Positions 7,764 to 14,666 of a stretch of DNA of 23,990 bases are shown here, in pieces. Made by a program: the position numbers and the translations under genes. Each line of letters opens with the position of its first letter. Position 1 is the first letter of the stretch. The notes under the pieces were generated by a model that worked only from the letters and a program-made list of their open reading frames with translations, made no database searches and had not been told where the DNA came from. This DNA comes from an uncultured Burkholderiales bacterium (lineage in GTDB: Bacteria > Pseudomonadota > Gammaproteobacteria > Burkholderiales > Burkholderiaceae_C): contig CAIODK010000310.1 of NCBI GenBank assembly GCA_903856995.1, forward strand, positions 1-23,990, in the 5' to 3' direction.

Positions 7764-9290
7764 TTATTTCTTAAACAAGTCTTCCATGCGTTTTTGCTCT
7801 TGGGCAGCGCTTTCGCCGGCGGAGGGTTTGGCGCCTTCGAGTTTGAGCTCTGCTTCGGGCACTTCTTGCTCCGTGGGCATTTCAATGACCACCTGATCGA
7901 TGTCGACCGTTTCTTCTTTGTCCAAAAACATGGTCACGGTCTCGGGCACAAAGATCACGATCACGACCAAGATCAACTGCATGATCACCCAAGGAATGGC
8001 ACCCATGTAGATGTCGTTGGACTTGACAGGTTTTGATATCCGACCTTCTTTGAACAAGGTGTCGGCAATGCCGCGCAAGTAAAACAGCGCGAAACCGAAG
8101 GGTGGATGCATGAAGCTGGTTTGCATGTTCACGCACAGCAGCACGCCGAACCACACCATGTCGATGCCCATTTTCTCTGCCACTGGGCCGAGCATGGGCA
8201 AGATGATGAAGGCGATTTCAAAGAAGTCGAGGAAGAAGGCCAAGAAGAAGATGAAGATGTTCACCACAATCAAGAAGCCCACTTGACCTCCGGGCAAGCC
8301 GGTCAGCAAATGTTCGACCCATTTGGCCCCATCGACACCTTGGAACACCATCGAGAACACACGTGAACCGATCAGGATGAACACCACCATCGCGGTCAAG
8401 CGCATGGTGCTGTGCATGGCTTCCCAAATCAGGTCTTTGTCCAAGCGTTTATGCAATGCTGCCAAGAACAACGCGCCCACGCAACCCATTGCGCCGGCCT
8501 CAGTGGGGGTTGCGATGGCGGTGTTAATGCCTGGCAAACCGCCCATGGATCCGAGTACGGCGAAGATCAAGAATGCAGAAGGGATGATGCCGCGCAAGCA
8601 TTTGCTCCACAACGCCCAACCGTTCAAGGTGCGGGCTTCTTTGGGAACGCCTGGTACATGGTCAGGCTTGACTAAGCTCAAGCCGAAGGTGTACAGGGCA
8701 AAGATGGCAACCTGCAGCATCGAGGGGCCCCAAGCGCCTTTGTACATATCGCCCACGGAGCGACCGAGTTGGTCAGCCATCACCACCAACACGAGTGACG
8801 GTGGCACCAATTGGGTGATAGTGCCAGAGGCCGCCAGCACGCCGGTGGCGTATCGCATGTTGTAGCCGTAGCGGATCATCACGGGCAACGAAATCATGGC
8901 CATGGCAATCACTTGACCGGCTACGGTGCCGGTGATGGCCCCCAAGATGAAGCCCACGATGATGACCGAGTAGCCCAAACCGCCTTTGACGGGGCCGAAC
9001 AACTGGCCCATCGAGTCGAGCATGTCTTCTGCGAGGCCGCATTTTTCAAGAATGGCCCCCATGAAGGTGAAGAAGGGGATGGCCAACAGCAAGTCGTTGC
9101 TGAGGATGCCAAACACGTTCAGCGGCAGGTTGGACATGAAGCTGGCGGGGAACCAGTCCATCGCGATGGCGAAGAAGCCACATGCCAAGCCCAAAAACGC
9201 CAGCGAGAACGCGACGGGGAAGCCAATCAGCATCGTGAGCACAAGGCCCGCGAACATGATGGGTGCGAAGTTTTCCATTTGCATGATCAT
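7764..9290 (-). CDS. dctM: TRAP transporter large permease subunit
   Basis: A 508-aa polytopic inner-membrane protein of the DctM family, which forms the ion-coupled transport channel with DctQ. Seen directly: GLVLTMLIGFPVAFSLAFLG, FFTFMGAILEKCGLAEDML, TGTVAGQVIAMAMISLPVM and EAGAMGCVGALFLAALHKR, all characteristic of DctM, and about twelve helices. The C terminus after the last helix (around residue 450) is an unusually long polar, acidic tail of about 60 residues (KEETVDIDQVVIEMPTEQE and onward). The ATG at 9290 is used here. ATG at 9284 is an equally good choice because AAGGA lies nine bases before it. The dctQ stop is 6 nt upstream, so the two permease genes are co-transcribed. Confidence 0.95.
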   Translation of the reverse strand: MIMQMENFAPIMFAGLVLTMLIGFPVAFSLAFLGLACGFFAIAMDWFPASFMSNLPLNVFGILSNDLLLAIPFFTFMGAILEKCGLAEDMLDSMGQLFGPVKGGLGYSVIIVGFILGAITGTVAGQVIAMAMISLPVMIRYGYNMRYATGVLAASGTITQLVPPSLVLVVMADQLGRSVGDMYKGAWGPSMLQVAIFALYTFGLSLVKPDHVPGVPKEARTLNGWALWSKCLRGIIPSAFLIFAVLGSMGGLPGINTAIATPTEAGAMGCVGALFLAALHKRLDKDLIWEAMHSTMRLTAMVVFILIGSRVFSMVFQGVDGAKWVEHLLTGLPGGQVGFLIVVNIFIFFLAFFLDFFEIAFIILPMLGPVAEKMGIDMVWFGVLLCVNMQTSFMHPPFGFALFYLRGIADTLFKEGRISKPVKSNDIYMGAIPWVIMQLILVVIVIFVPETVTMFLDKEETVDIDQVVIEMPTEQEVPEAELKLEGAKPSAGESAAQEQKRMEDLFKK

Positions 9291-9296
9291 GAGTCC

Positions 9297-9836
9297 TTAT
9301 TGCACTGGCTTTTCGTAGTGCGTGTCCATTTCAAACTTGCCTTGCAAGTAAGCCACGCGCTTGATAATTTCGCTCAAACCCTGCAGGAACATCCAAGCAA
9401 AGCCCAAGGGGAGTAGCAACATGGCGGGCCAGCGGATCAGGCCACCTGCGTTGCTAGACATTTCGTTCGTCAAGAACATCTTGAGGAACAGCGGAAAGCT
9501 CAACCACGCCAACATGGCCATCACGGGTAGCAAGAACAGCACGAGTCCGAACAAGTCCACATAGACAGGGGCCTTGTCCTTGAGCTTGCCGTAGAACAAG
9601 TCCACGCGCACATGCTCATTGAGTTTGAGTACCAATGGGGCGCCCAGCATCACGGTTGCTGAAAACAAGTACCACTGAATTTCAAGCCAACCGTTTGAGC
9701 TGATATCGAGTCCGTAGCGAATAAAAGCGTTACCCGCTGAAATCATTGCCGCAGCCAGCACACTGAACGCAGCAACGTGACCAAACTGTTCACTGATGCG
9801 GTCAACGCCTAATGCAAATTTAAGAAGTTTTGACAC
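9297..9836 (-). CDS. dctQ: TRAP transporter small permease subunit
   Basis: A 179-aa membrane protein with four hydrophobic helices, the normal DctQ topology and length. It includes the conserved amphipathic stretch IQWYLFSATVMLGAPLVLKL followed by NEHVRVDLFYGKL, a family signature. It pairs with the DctM product in the inner membrane. The start chosen is GTG at 9836 because GGAGG lies six bases before it. The frame is open further to a TTG at 9875, but those 13 residues are basic and non-conserved in character. The 117 bp upstream (9837-9953) carry the element shared with dctP. Confidence 0.92.
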   Translation of the reverse strand: MSKLLKFALGVDRISEQFGHVAAFSVLAAAMISAGNAFIRYGLDISSNGWLEIQWYLFSATVMLGAPLVLKLNEHVRVDLFYGKLKDKAPVYVDLFGLVLFLLPVMAMLAWLSFPLFLKMFLTNEMSSNAGGLIRWPAMLLLPLGFAWMFLQGLSEIIKRVAYLQGKFEMDTHYEKPVQ

Positions 9837-9924
9837 AGAGTGCCTCCATTTTTTGCCAACCCGTGATGGTACCAAGACTAGCGGTTTGCAATTCCATTTT
9901 TGACTGAAGTTTTGCCATGCAGAT

Positions 9925-9941
9925 TGAAATTAGTTCACAAA
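9925..9941 (-). promoter_or_regulatory. Probable operator upstream of dctQ (TTTGTGAA-C-TAATTTCA)
   Basis: On the minus strand this matches the dctP upstream element at 16 of 17 positions. It lies 89 bp before the dctQ GTG start and 13 bp beyond the stop of the ModE-like regulator gene. The two copies sit in the same orientation relative to the gene they precede. Confidence 0.55.
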
Positions 9942-9953
9942 GACCACAGGGTT

Positions 9954-11075
9954 TTAACCAGTTGTTTTCGTGCGTTTGAAGGTCCACCAAGGCAGTTGTG
10001 CGCTGAGTGATTGCACTTGTCCGCTGTCTGCTGCTTGGTACCCAGGTAGGGTGTTGAGAACCTGGGACCAAGTGACATCTTGGAGCACAGAGCGCAGGGC
10101 CTGTGTTGCAGGTGTGTCGAGGGCGGCTTTCAGGCAGACCAAGTGATATTGTTCTTGCACCAAGGGCACAAAGCCGAGTCCGCGAGCGCGCGCCGTACTT
10201 TCAATGCCCAAACCCACATCGCAACGTCCAGATGCGATGGCTTCAGCCAGCGCAGTGTGCGAGGGCTCTTCGTCTGGCCAATTATTCAAATCGTGTGTGG
10301 TGAGTTGGTGAGCAGCAAGCAAATCGTCTAACAACACCCGCGTGCCCGTGCCTGGGCTTCGCTGCACAAAGCGGGCTTGGGTCTGCGCCACATCGATCAA
10401 ATTGGTGAGTTTTTTGGGGTTGCCTGCTGCCGTGATAAGGCCCTGCGTGCGTGTGGCAAAACCAATGATTTTGTGCAAACCCGGTTTTAGCAAATCACGG
10501 TAGGCCTTGGCCGTGTGTGAGGTTTTGTCGGGGTGGTTTTGTGTGTGAAAACCTGCCAAGGTACAGCGCCCTTCATTGAGTGCGCGAATGGCGTCCACGC
10601 TACCGCAAAAGCGGGTGTCCAAATGCAGGCCTGCGCTAGCCGCGTGTTCGCGCAAGAGGGGTAGGGCATCGTCGTGGCTGGCATACAGGGTGAGCACGTG
10701 GGCTTGTGGGTCAAAGGCCACAGCAAAGGTGCGCTCGAGGTCTGCACGCAGGGCTTCGAGCTGAGGGGCTAAGCGGGCCTGTGTTTGGCGTTCCGCCCAC
10801 ATGAGCTTGTTGCCAAAGTCGGTCAGACGCGCCGATTGGCCTTTTTCCCACACGATGAGTTCATGACCCAGTACGTCTTCCCAGCGTTTGAGTTCACCCC
10901 AGACGTGGCGATAGGACAAACCCATTTGTCTGGCCGCCGCCGAGATTGAGCCCTGCTGATCCACGGCTTGTAGCAACGCCATCAGCGGATGACGCAGTAA
11001 CGCGGTTTCTTTGCTCGACGCGCTGGTCGCGTCATCGCGATGGTTGAGGGTGTAGTGGAGTTGAACGCTATGCAC
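9954..11075 (-). CDS. ModE/LysR-type winged-helix regulator fused to a PBP-like domain, probable tungstate regulator
   Basis: A 373-aa one-component regulator. Residues about 28-95 form a ModE/LysR-type winged helix (LLQAVDQQGSISAAARQMG, SYRHVWGELKRWEDVLG, ARLTDFGNKLM). Residues about 120-345 resemble the PBP-like domain found in regulators and MoeA-associated proteins (VLTLYASHDDALPLLREHA, RFVQRSPGTGTRVLLDDLL, ASGRCDVGLGIESTARARG). It lacks the TOBE/MOP domains that bind oxyanion in E. coli ModE. It is divergent from tupBCA with only 61 bp between starts, so it most likely controls tungstate uptake and perhaps the AOR genes. The start is GTG at 11075. The ligand (tungstate, molybdate or pterin cofactor) is inference. 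Functional analogy to the tungstate regulator TunR of sulfate reducers is possible, but homology was not tested. Confidence 0.8.
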   Translation of the reverse strand: MHSVQLHYTLNHRDDATSASSKETALLRHPLMALLQAVDQQGSISAAARQMGLSYRHVWGELKRWEDVLGHELIVWEKGQSARLTDFGNKLMWAERQTQARLAPQLEALRADLERTFAVAFDPQAHVLTLYASHDDALPLLREHAASAGLHLDTRFCGSVDAIRALNEGRCTLAGFHTQNHPDKTSHTAKAYRDLLKPGLHKIIGFATRTQGLITAAGNPKKLTNLIDVAQTQARFVQRSPGTGTRVLLDDLLAAHQLTTHDLNNWPDEEPSHTALAEAIASGRCDVGLGIESTARARGLGFVPLVQEQYHLVCLKAALDTPATQALRSVLQDVTWSQVLNTLPGYQAADSGQVQSLSAQLPWWTFKRTKTTG

Positions 11076-11136
11076 GGAAGAACATATGGTGGAGGTTTAG
11101 CTAGAGAACTACGATAACTGAACTTTTGATTGTTTT
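11076..11136. promoter_or_regulatory. 61-bp divergent control region between the ModE-like regulator and tupB
   Basis: Both promoters and any operator must fit here. Short self-complementary hexamers CATATG (11083-11088) and TAGCTA (11098-11103) and three AACT repeats (11107, 11116, 11121) are visible. There is no clear ModE-box palindrome. The tupB ATG at 11137 has no recognisable Shine-Dalgarno, and an in-frame stop at 11119 excludes a longer start, so tupB may be translated from a very short leader. Confidence 0.4.
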
Positions 11137-11874
11137 ATGACCACGTTGACCGATACCGCGCTAACGGCTTTGCAGCTCCTGACCCAACTGGACCCCTTGT
11201 TGTGGGCCATCGTGGCGCGTTCACTGTGGGTCAGTGTGCTTGCCACGGCCATTGCTTGCAGCCTTGGCGTGGTCTTGGGGGCTTGGTTGGGTGTGGCTCG
11301 GTTTGCTGGGCGTGATGTTCTGCTCACGGTGCTTAACACCTTGTTGGCATTGCCTTCTGTGGTCGTGGGTTTGCTGGTGTATTTGCTGCTGTCGCGCACG
11401 GGACCTTTGGGCGCATTGGGGTGGTTGTTTAGCCTCAAAGCCATGGTGCTGGCACAAGCAGTTCTGGTGTTGCCCGTGGTCACGGCGCTGACACGTCAAT
11501 GCGTGGAAGATGCCGAGTGCGGTCATGGTGAGCAGTTGCAATCGTTAGGGGCGAAGCCCTGGTTGCGCAGCGTTCTTTTGGCGTGGGACGAACGCTACAC
11601 CCTGTTAACGGTTTTGATTGCGGCCTTTGGTCGCGCCATTTCTGAAGTCGGTGCGGTCATGGTGGTGGGCGGCAACATCGAAGGTTTCACCCGTGTCATG
11701 ACCACGGCCATTGCGCTGGAAACCAGCAAGGGTGATTTGCCTTTGGCATTGGCACTGGGCTTTGTGCTGATGGCCGTGGTGCTGCTGCTGAATGTGTGCA
11801 TCTCGGTGTTGCGTCGCTGGCGCCAGCGCATCGATGGTTCAGTCGTTGTCGCTGCCCAAGGGGACTTGGTATGA
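11137..11874 (+). CDS. tupB: Tungstate ABC transporter, permease subunit
   Basis: A 245-aa inner-membrane permease of the molybdate/tungstate/sulfate ABC import group. It has about five to six helices and a cytoplasmic EAA-type loop (GEQLQSLGAKPWLRSVLLAW) that docks on the ATPase. The conserved late segment AAFGRAISEVGAVMVVGGNI is typical of TupB/ModB-like permeases. Its stop overlaps the tupC start as ATGA, suggesting coupled translation. Assignment to tungstate rather than molybdate follows from the TupA-type binding protein encoded two genes downstream and from the adjacent tungsten-type AOR operon. Confidence 0.9.
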   Translation: MTTLTDTALTALQLLTQLDPLLWAIVARSLWVSVLATAIACSLGVVLGAWLGVARFAGRDVLLTVLNTLLALPSVVVGLLVYLLLSRTGPLGALGWLFSLKAMVLAQAVLVLPVVTALTRQCVEDAECGHGEQLQSLGAKPWLRSVLLAWDERYTLLTVLIAAFGRAISEVGAVMVVGGNIEGFTRVMTTAIALETSKGDLPLALALGFVLMAVVLLLNVCISVLRRWRQRIDGSVVVAAQGDLV

Positions 11875-12572
11875 GCGTCGTGCTGCAAGTCAAAGAGGCG
11901 TCGGTTTTGTTCGGCACGTATCTGGCTTTGGATGCTGTGAGTTTTCAAATGCATGCGGGCGAGCGAGTGGCCTTGGTGGGCGCCAACGGTTCCGGGAAAA
12001 GCACTTTGTTGCGTGTGGCGCATGGCTTGCTCAAGGTGTCGCGTGGGCAGGTATGCCAGTCGCCTGAGCTGCATCAAGCCATGGTGTTTCAACGCCCGCA
12101 CATGCTGCGCACCAGTGTGCTGCGGTTCGTGATGTGGGGCTTGTGGCTGCAAGGCGTGTCGTGGCGTGAGGCGCCTGTCCGTGCCATGCAAGCCTTGGCG
12201 CGTGTCGGTTTGCAAGAGTTGGCCGCGCGCTCTGCGCGCAACTTGTCGGGTGGACAGCAGCAGCGTTTGGCGTTGGCGCGGGCTTGGGCGTTACAGCCAA
12301 ACTTGGTACTGCTGGATGAGCCGACCTCTAGCCTTGATCCAAACGCCAAACGCGAGGTGGAACATTTGCTGAGCGAGTGGGTGGCTGCCTCCGGGGTGAG
12401 TCTGCTGTTCAGCAGCCACAACTTAGGCCAAGTCAAACGCTTGGCCACCCGCGTGATTTATTTAGAGGGCGGCCGCATTTTGGCGGACTTGCCGGTGGCG
12501 GCGTTTTTCAACCAACCGTTGGATCAGAGCCACCCCGAGGCCCATTTGTTTCTTAAAGGAGAGTTGGGATGA
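11871..12572 (+). CDS. tupC: Tungstate ABC transporter, ATP-binding subunit
   Basis: A 233-aa ABC ATPase with Walker A GANGSGKST, signature LSGGQQQRLALARA, Walker B LVLLDEPTSSLD and switch His in SSHN, in the right order and spacing. It would energise TupB at the cytoplasmic face. It has the short single-domain form of TupC and lacks the C-terminal TOBE regulatory domain of ModC. The ATG at 11871 overlaps the tupB stop and its own stop overlaps the tupA ATG (ATGA at both junctions). A longer open frame back to 11796 lies inside tupB and was rejected. Confidence 0.92.
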   Translation: MSVVLQVKEASVLFGTYLALDAVSFQMHAGERVALVGANGSGKSTLLRVAHGLLKVSRGQVCQSPELHQAMVFQRPHMLRTSVLRFVMWGLWLQGVSWREAPVRAMQALARVGLQELAARSARNLSGGQQQRLALARAWALQPNLVLLDEPTSSLDPNAKREVEHLLSEWVAASGVSLLFSSHNLGQVKRLATRVIYLEGGRILADLPVAAFFNQPLDQSHPEAHLFLKGELG

Positions 12573-13390
12573 CACGTCGTACACATTTGTTCTCATGGGC
12601 CAGTATCTTGGCCGCGGTTTTGACCTTGGGTTGCAGCGTTGCACAGGCGCAAGCGCCGAGCATCGTGATGGCCTCTACCACCTCGACCGAGCAATCGGGC
12701 TTGTTTGCGCACCTGTTGCCCGCCTTCAAGCAAGCCACGGGCATCGACATCAAGGTGGTGGCCTTGGGCACCGGTCAAGCCTTAGACACAGGCCGCCGAG
12801 GTGATGCGGACGTGTTGTTTGTGCATGACCAAGCCGCGGAAGAAAAGTTTGTAGCCGAAGGATTTAGCTTGAAGCGCTACCCCGTTATGTACAACGACTT
12901 TGTGTTGGTAGGGCCTGTCAATGACCCCGCCAAAGTACGAGGAAAAGACATCGTGTTGGCGCTACAAAAAATTGCGAGTACACAGGCCCCCTTTGTGTCG
13001 CGCGGCGATAAGAGCGGCACGCATGCCGCAGAGCTCCGCTATTGGAAACAAGCGGGTCTAGATGACCAAGGCGCGGGCTACAAAGCTTGTGGCTGCGGCA
13101 TGGGCCCCGCCTTGAATATTGCCTCATCCACCGGCGCGTATGCCTTGGCCGATCGTGGTACATGGTTGAATTTCAAGAATCGCCAAGATTTGCAAGTATT
13201 GGTGGAGGGCGATCACCGCCTGTTTAACCAATACGGTGTGATGGTTGTGAACCCCGCCAAACACCCGCACGTCAAAACCGAATTGGCACAGAAGTTTGTG
13301 GATTGGGTGGTCTCACCTGTAGGGCAGAACGTCATCCGCGCTTACAAGATTGGCGGCGAGCAATTGTTCTTTCCAAATGCCAACCCGTAA
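12569..13390 (+). CDS. tupA: Tungstate-binding periplasmic protein
   Basis: A 273-aa binding protein with an N-terminal signal peptide (twin Arg at 3-4, hydrophobic core, cleavage probable after AQA near residue 28). It has the two oxyanion-binding signatures of TupA: STTST at residues 36-40 and SRGDKSGTH at 144-152. TupA proteins bind tungstate with high selectivity over molybdate, which fits the neighbouring AOR genes. The ATG at 12569 is preceded by AAAGGAGAG. Unusual here is C174-G-C176, just before the conserved G-M-G, where I would expect no paired cysteines. The stop lies one base from the stop of the convergent regulator gene, with no terminator visible. Confidence 0.93.
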   Translation: MTRRTHLFSWASILAAVLTLGCSVAQAQAPSIVMASTTSTEQSGLFAHLLPAFKQATGIDIKVVALGTGQALDTGRRGDADVLFVHDQAAEEKFVAEGFSLKRYPVMYNDFVLVGPVNDPAKVRGKDIVLALQKIASTQAPFVSRGDKSGTHAAELRYWKQAGLDDQGAGYKACGCGMGPALNIASSTGAYALADRGTWLNFKNRQDLQVLVEGDHRLFNQYGVMVVNPAKHPHVKTELAQKFVDWVVSPVGQNVIRAYKIGGEQLFFPNANP

Positions 13391-13391
13391 C

Positions 13392-14483
13392 TTATTTGCG
13401 GCTAGGTTTGGCGTGTGAGATTTTTCGGTAAAGCGTCGCGCGACTGATGCCCAAGTGCCGTGCGGCTTCTGTCACGTTGCCGTGGGCTTGCTTCATCGCC
13501 CGACGTATCAAATCACTTTCTGCGGCTTTGAGCGCAGGGGTTGTGGGTGTGACAGCCAATGGGTGATGGGTTTGTCCGGTTTGCACCTGAATGCGCAAAC
13601 CAGACCATAACGGCAACTCCAAGCAGCGCGTTTGCTGCGTTAAGTCAAACAGGCTTTGCCAAGCACAAGCAAACACATCCCCAGCGTGCGGTTGTGCATG
13701 GGCAGATAAGCCCATGATCTGCCGTGCTTGCCGGTTCGCGCAAATGACAAAACCATCTGCATCAAGCCCAATCAAGCCATCGTTGTCGTTGCCTAAAAGT
13801 TGCCCCGCCCAGTTGATGTGCAGCAGCAGTGCGGGAGCGTGCTGCTGAATCAGTGCATTCTCAATGCTGCGAGCCGACTGTGCCGCTAAGTGTTTTAACT
13901 CAGGCCTTTCAGGCACATCAATGCCAGTCAAGTCCAACATGCCAATGCAGTCGCCTTGCGGGCTGAACAAGGGGGCGCCTGCACAACTGTAGGCGTTGTT
14001 GTCATTGAAGAAGTGCTCGCCACGATGCAACCAGATGGGGCGATGCTCGGCCAATGCGGCGCCAATGGCGGTGGTGCCCACGCTTTGCTCGGACAGGTTC
14101 ACGCCGATGCGTGCAAGGTTGGTGGCGCGGGCGTCATGCGCATCAATCGCACCCCGTGTGTCGATGACCACGCCTTGTGCATTGGTCAACAAAGCAAAGT
14201 AGCGTGTACCAGATATGGCGCGGCTTAATCTGTCGAGTTCAGCTTGTGCGGCACGCAACAACGGTTGGTGTTGTTCCTGCAGTCTTCGACTATGGGCTTG
14301 GCTCACTGTTTCGAAATGGACCCCGTGTTGGGGTTGTTGGCCCCATGACATGCAGCGCCGCCATGAGCGCTGAATCCAATCGTCAACCAGTGGGGTCGTG
14401 ATATCTGCACCGTGCTCTAGCACTTGCTGACGAGCCAACGCAATGTTGTTTAGCCTGTGCTGTGAAGAAAGTACGCGTGCCAT
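13392..14483 (-). CDS. AcoR-like regulator (GAF, PAS, Fis-type HTH) lacking the AAA+ domain
   Basis: A 363-aa regulator counted from the ATG at 14483. Order: an N-terminal region with WIQRSWRRCMSWG, typical of the AcoR/DhaR group; a GAF domain (about residues 50-195, ending CAGAPLFSPQGDCIGMLDLT); a PAS-like domain (about 215-270, GLIGLDADGFVICANRQAR); and a C-terminal Fis-type helix-turn-helix (AHGNVTEAARHLGISRATLY). Full AcoR proteins carry a ~230-aa sigma-54-activating AAA+ domain between PAS and HTH. None is present, and the junction is in frame with no remnant. It is divergent from the AOR operon and likely senses an aldehyde or related signal. The frame extends to TTG at 14558, but that would swallow the palindrome at 14528-14540, so the ATG is preferred. 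Confidence 0.83.
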   Translation of the reverse strand: MARVLSSQHRLNNIALARQQVLEHGADITTPLVDDWIQRSWRRCMSWGQQPQHGVHFETVSQAHSRRLQEQHQPLLRAAQAELDRLSRAISGTRYFALLTNAQGVVIDTRGAIDAHDARATNLARIGVNLSEQSVGTTAIGAALAEHRPIWLHRGEHFFNDNNAYSCAGAPLFSPQGDCIGMLDLTGIDVPERPELKHLAAQSARSIENALIQQHAPALLLHINWAGQLLGNDNDGLIGLDADGFVICANRQARQIMGLSAHAQPHAGDVFACAWQSLFDLTQQTRCLELPLWSGLRIQVQTGQTHHPLAVTPTTPALKAAESDLIRRAMKQAHGNVTEAARHLGISRATLYRKISHAKPSRK

Positions 14484-14527
14484 GGGTTGGATTTTGACGA
14501 AAAATGAATTTAAAAATCGTTGACTTG

Positions 14528-14540
14528 TCTCAAGTTGAGA
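14528..14540. promoter_or_regulatory. Palindrome TCTCAA-G-TTGAGA in the regulator/AOR intergenic region
   Basis: A perfect 6+1+6 inverted repeat between the AcoR-like regulator and aorA. A further TCTCAA half-site lies at 14592-14597. TTGAGA of the palindrome, read on the minus strand, could also act as a -35 for the regulator gene with TAAATT 15 bp downstream. It is a good candidate operator for the regulator, with autoregulation possible. Confidence 0.5.
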
Positions 14541-14623
14541 ATACTCTTGATCAGACAAGGGTTATTCCTAGGGCTTTGTTGTCGGCAATCTTCTCAAAAT
14601 CCTATGCAAATAGATTCATAGCC

Positions 14624-14641
14624 CCGGGTTGACCCGGTTTT
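14624..14641 (+). promoter_or_regulatory. GC-rich hairpin followed by TTTT in the aorA leader
   Basis: CCGGG-TTGA-CCCGG, followed by TTTT at 14638-14641, lies 26 bp before the aorA start. The same bases also form a 6+2+6 palindrome, CCGGGT-TG-ACCCGG. It looks like a short terminator or attenuator, or alternatively a second protein-binding site. No upstream gene on this strand needs terminating. Confidence 0.4.
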
Positions 14642-14666
14642 CATTCCGTTGCCACTGGAGATGCAG

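Noticed and set aside
8811..9416. 201-aa plus-strand frame opposite dctM/dctQ
   Set aside because: It is His/Asp/Gly-rich antisense of membrane-helix codons, a known artefact of GC-rich genes.
14484..14558. TTG start adding 25 residues to the AcoR-like regulator
   Set aside because: The extra residues look non-conserved and would place the palindrome inside the coding region. The ATG at 14483 is more natural.
14541..14660. Sigma-54 promoter for the AOR operon
   Set aside because: The search for GG-N10-GC found only off-spaced matches such as around 14571-14586. The regulator also lacks the AAA+ domain.
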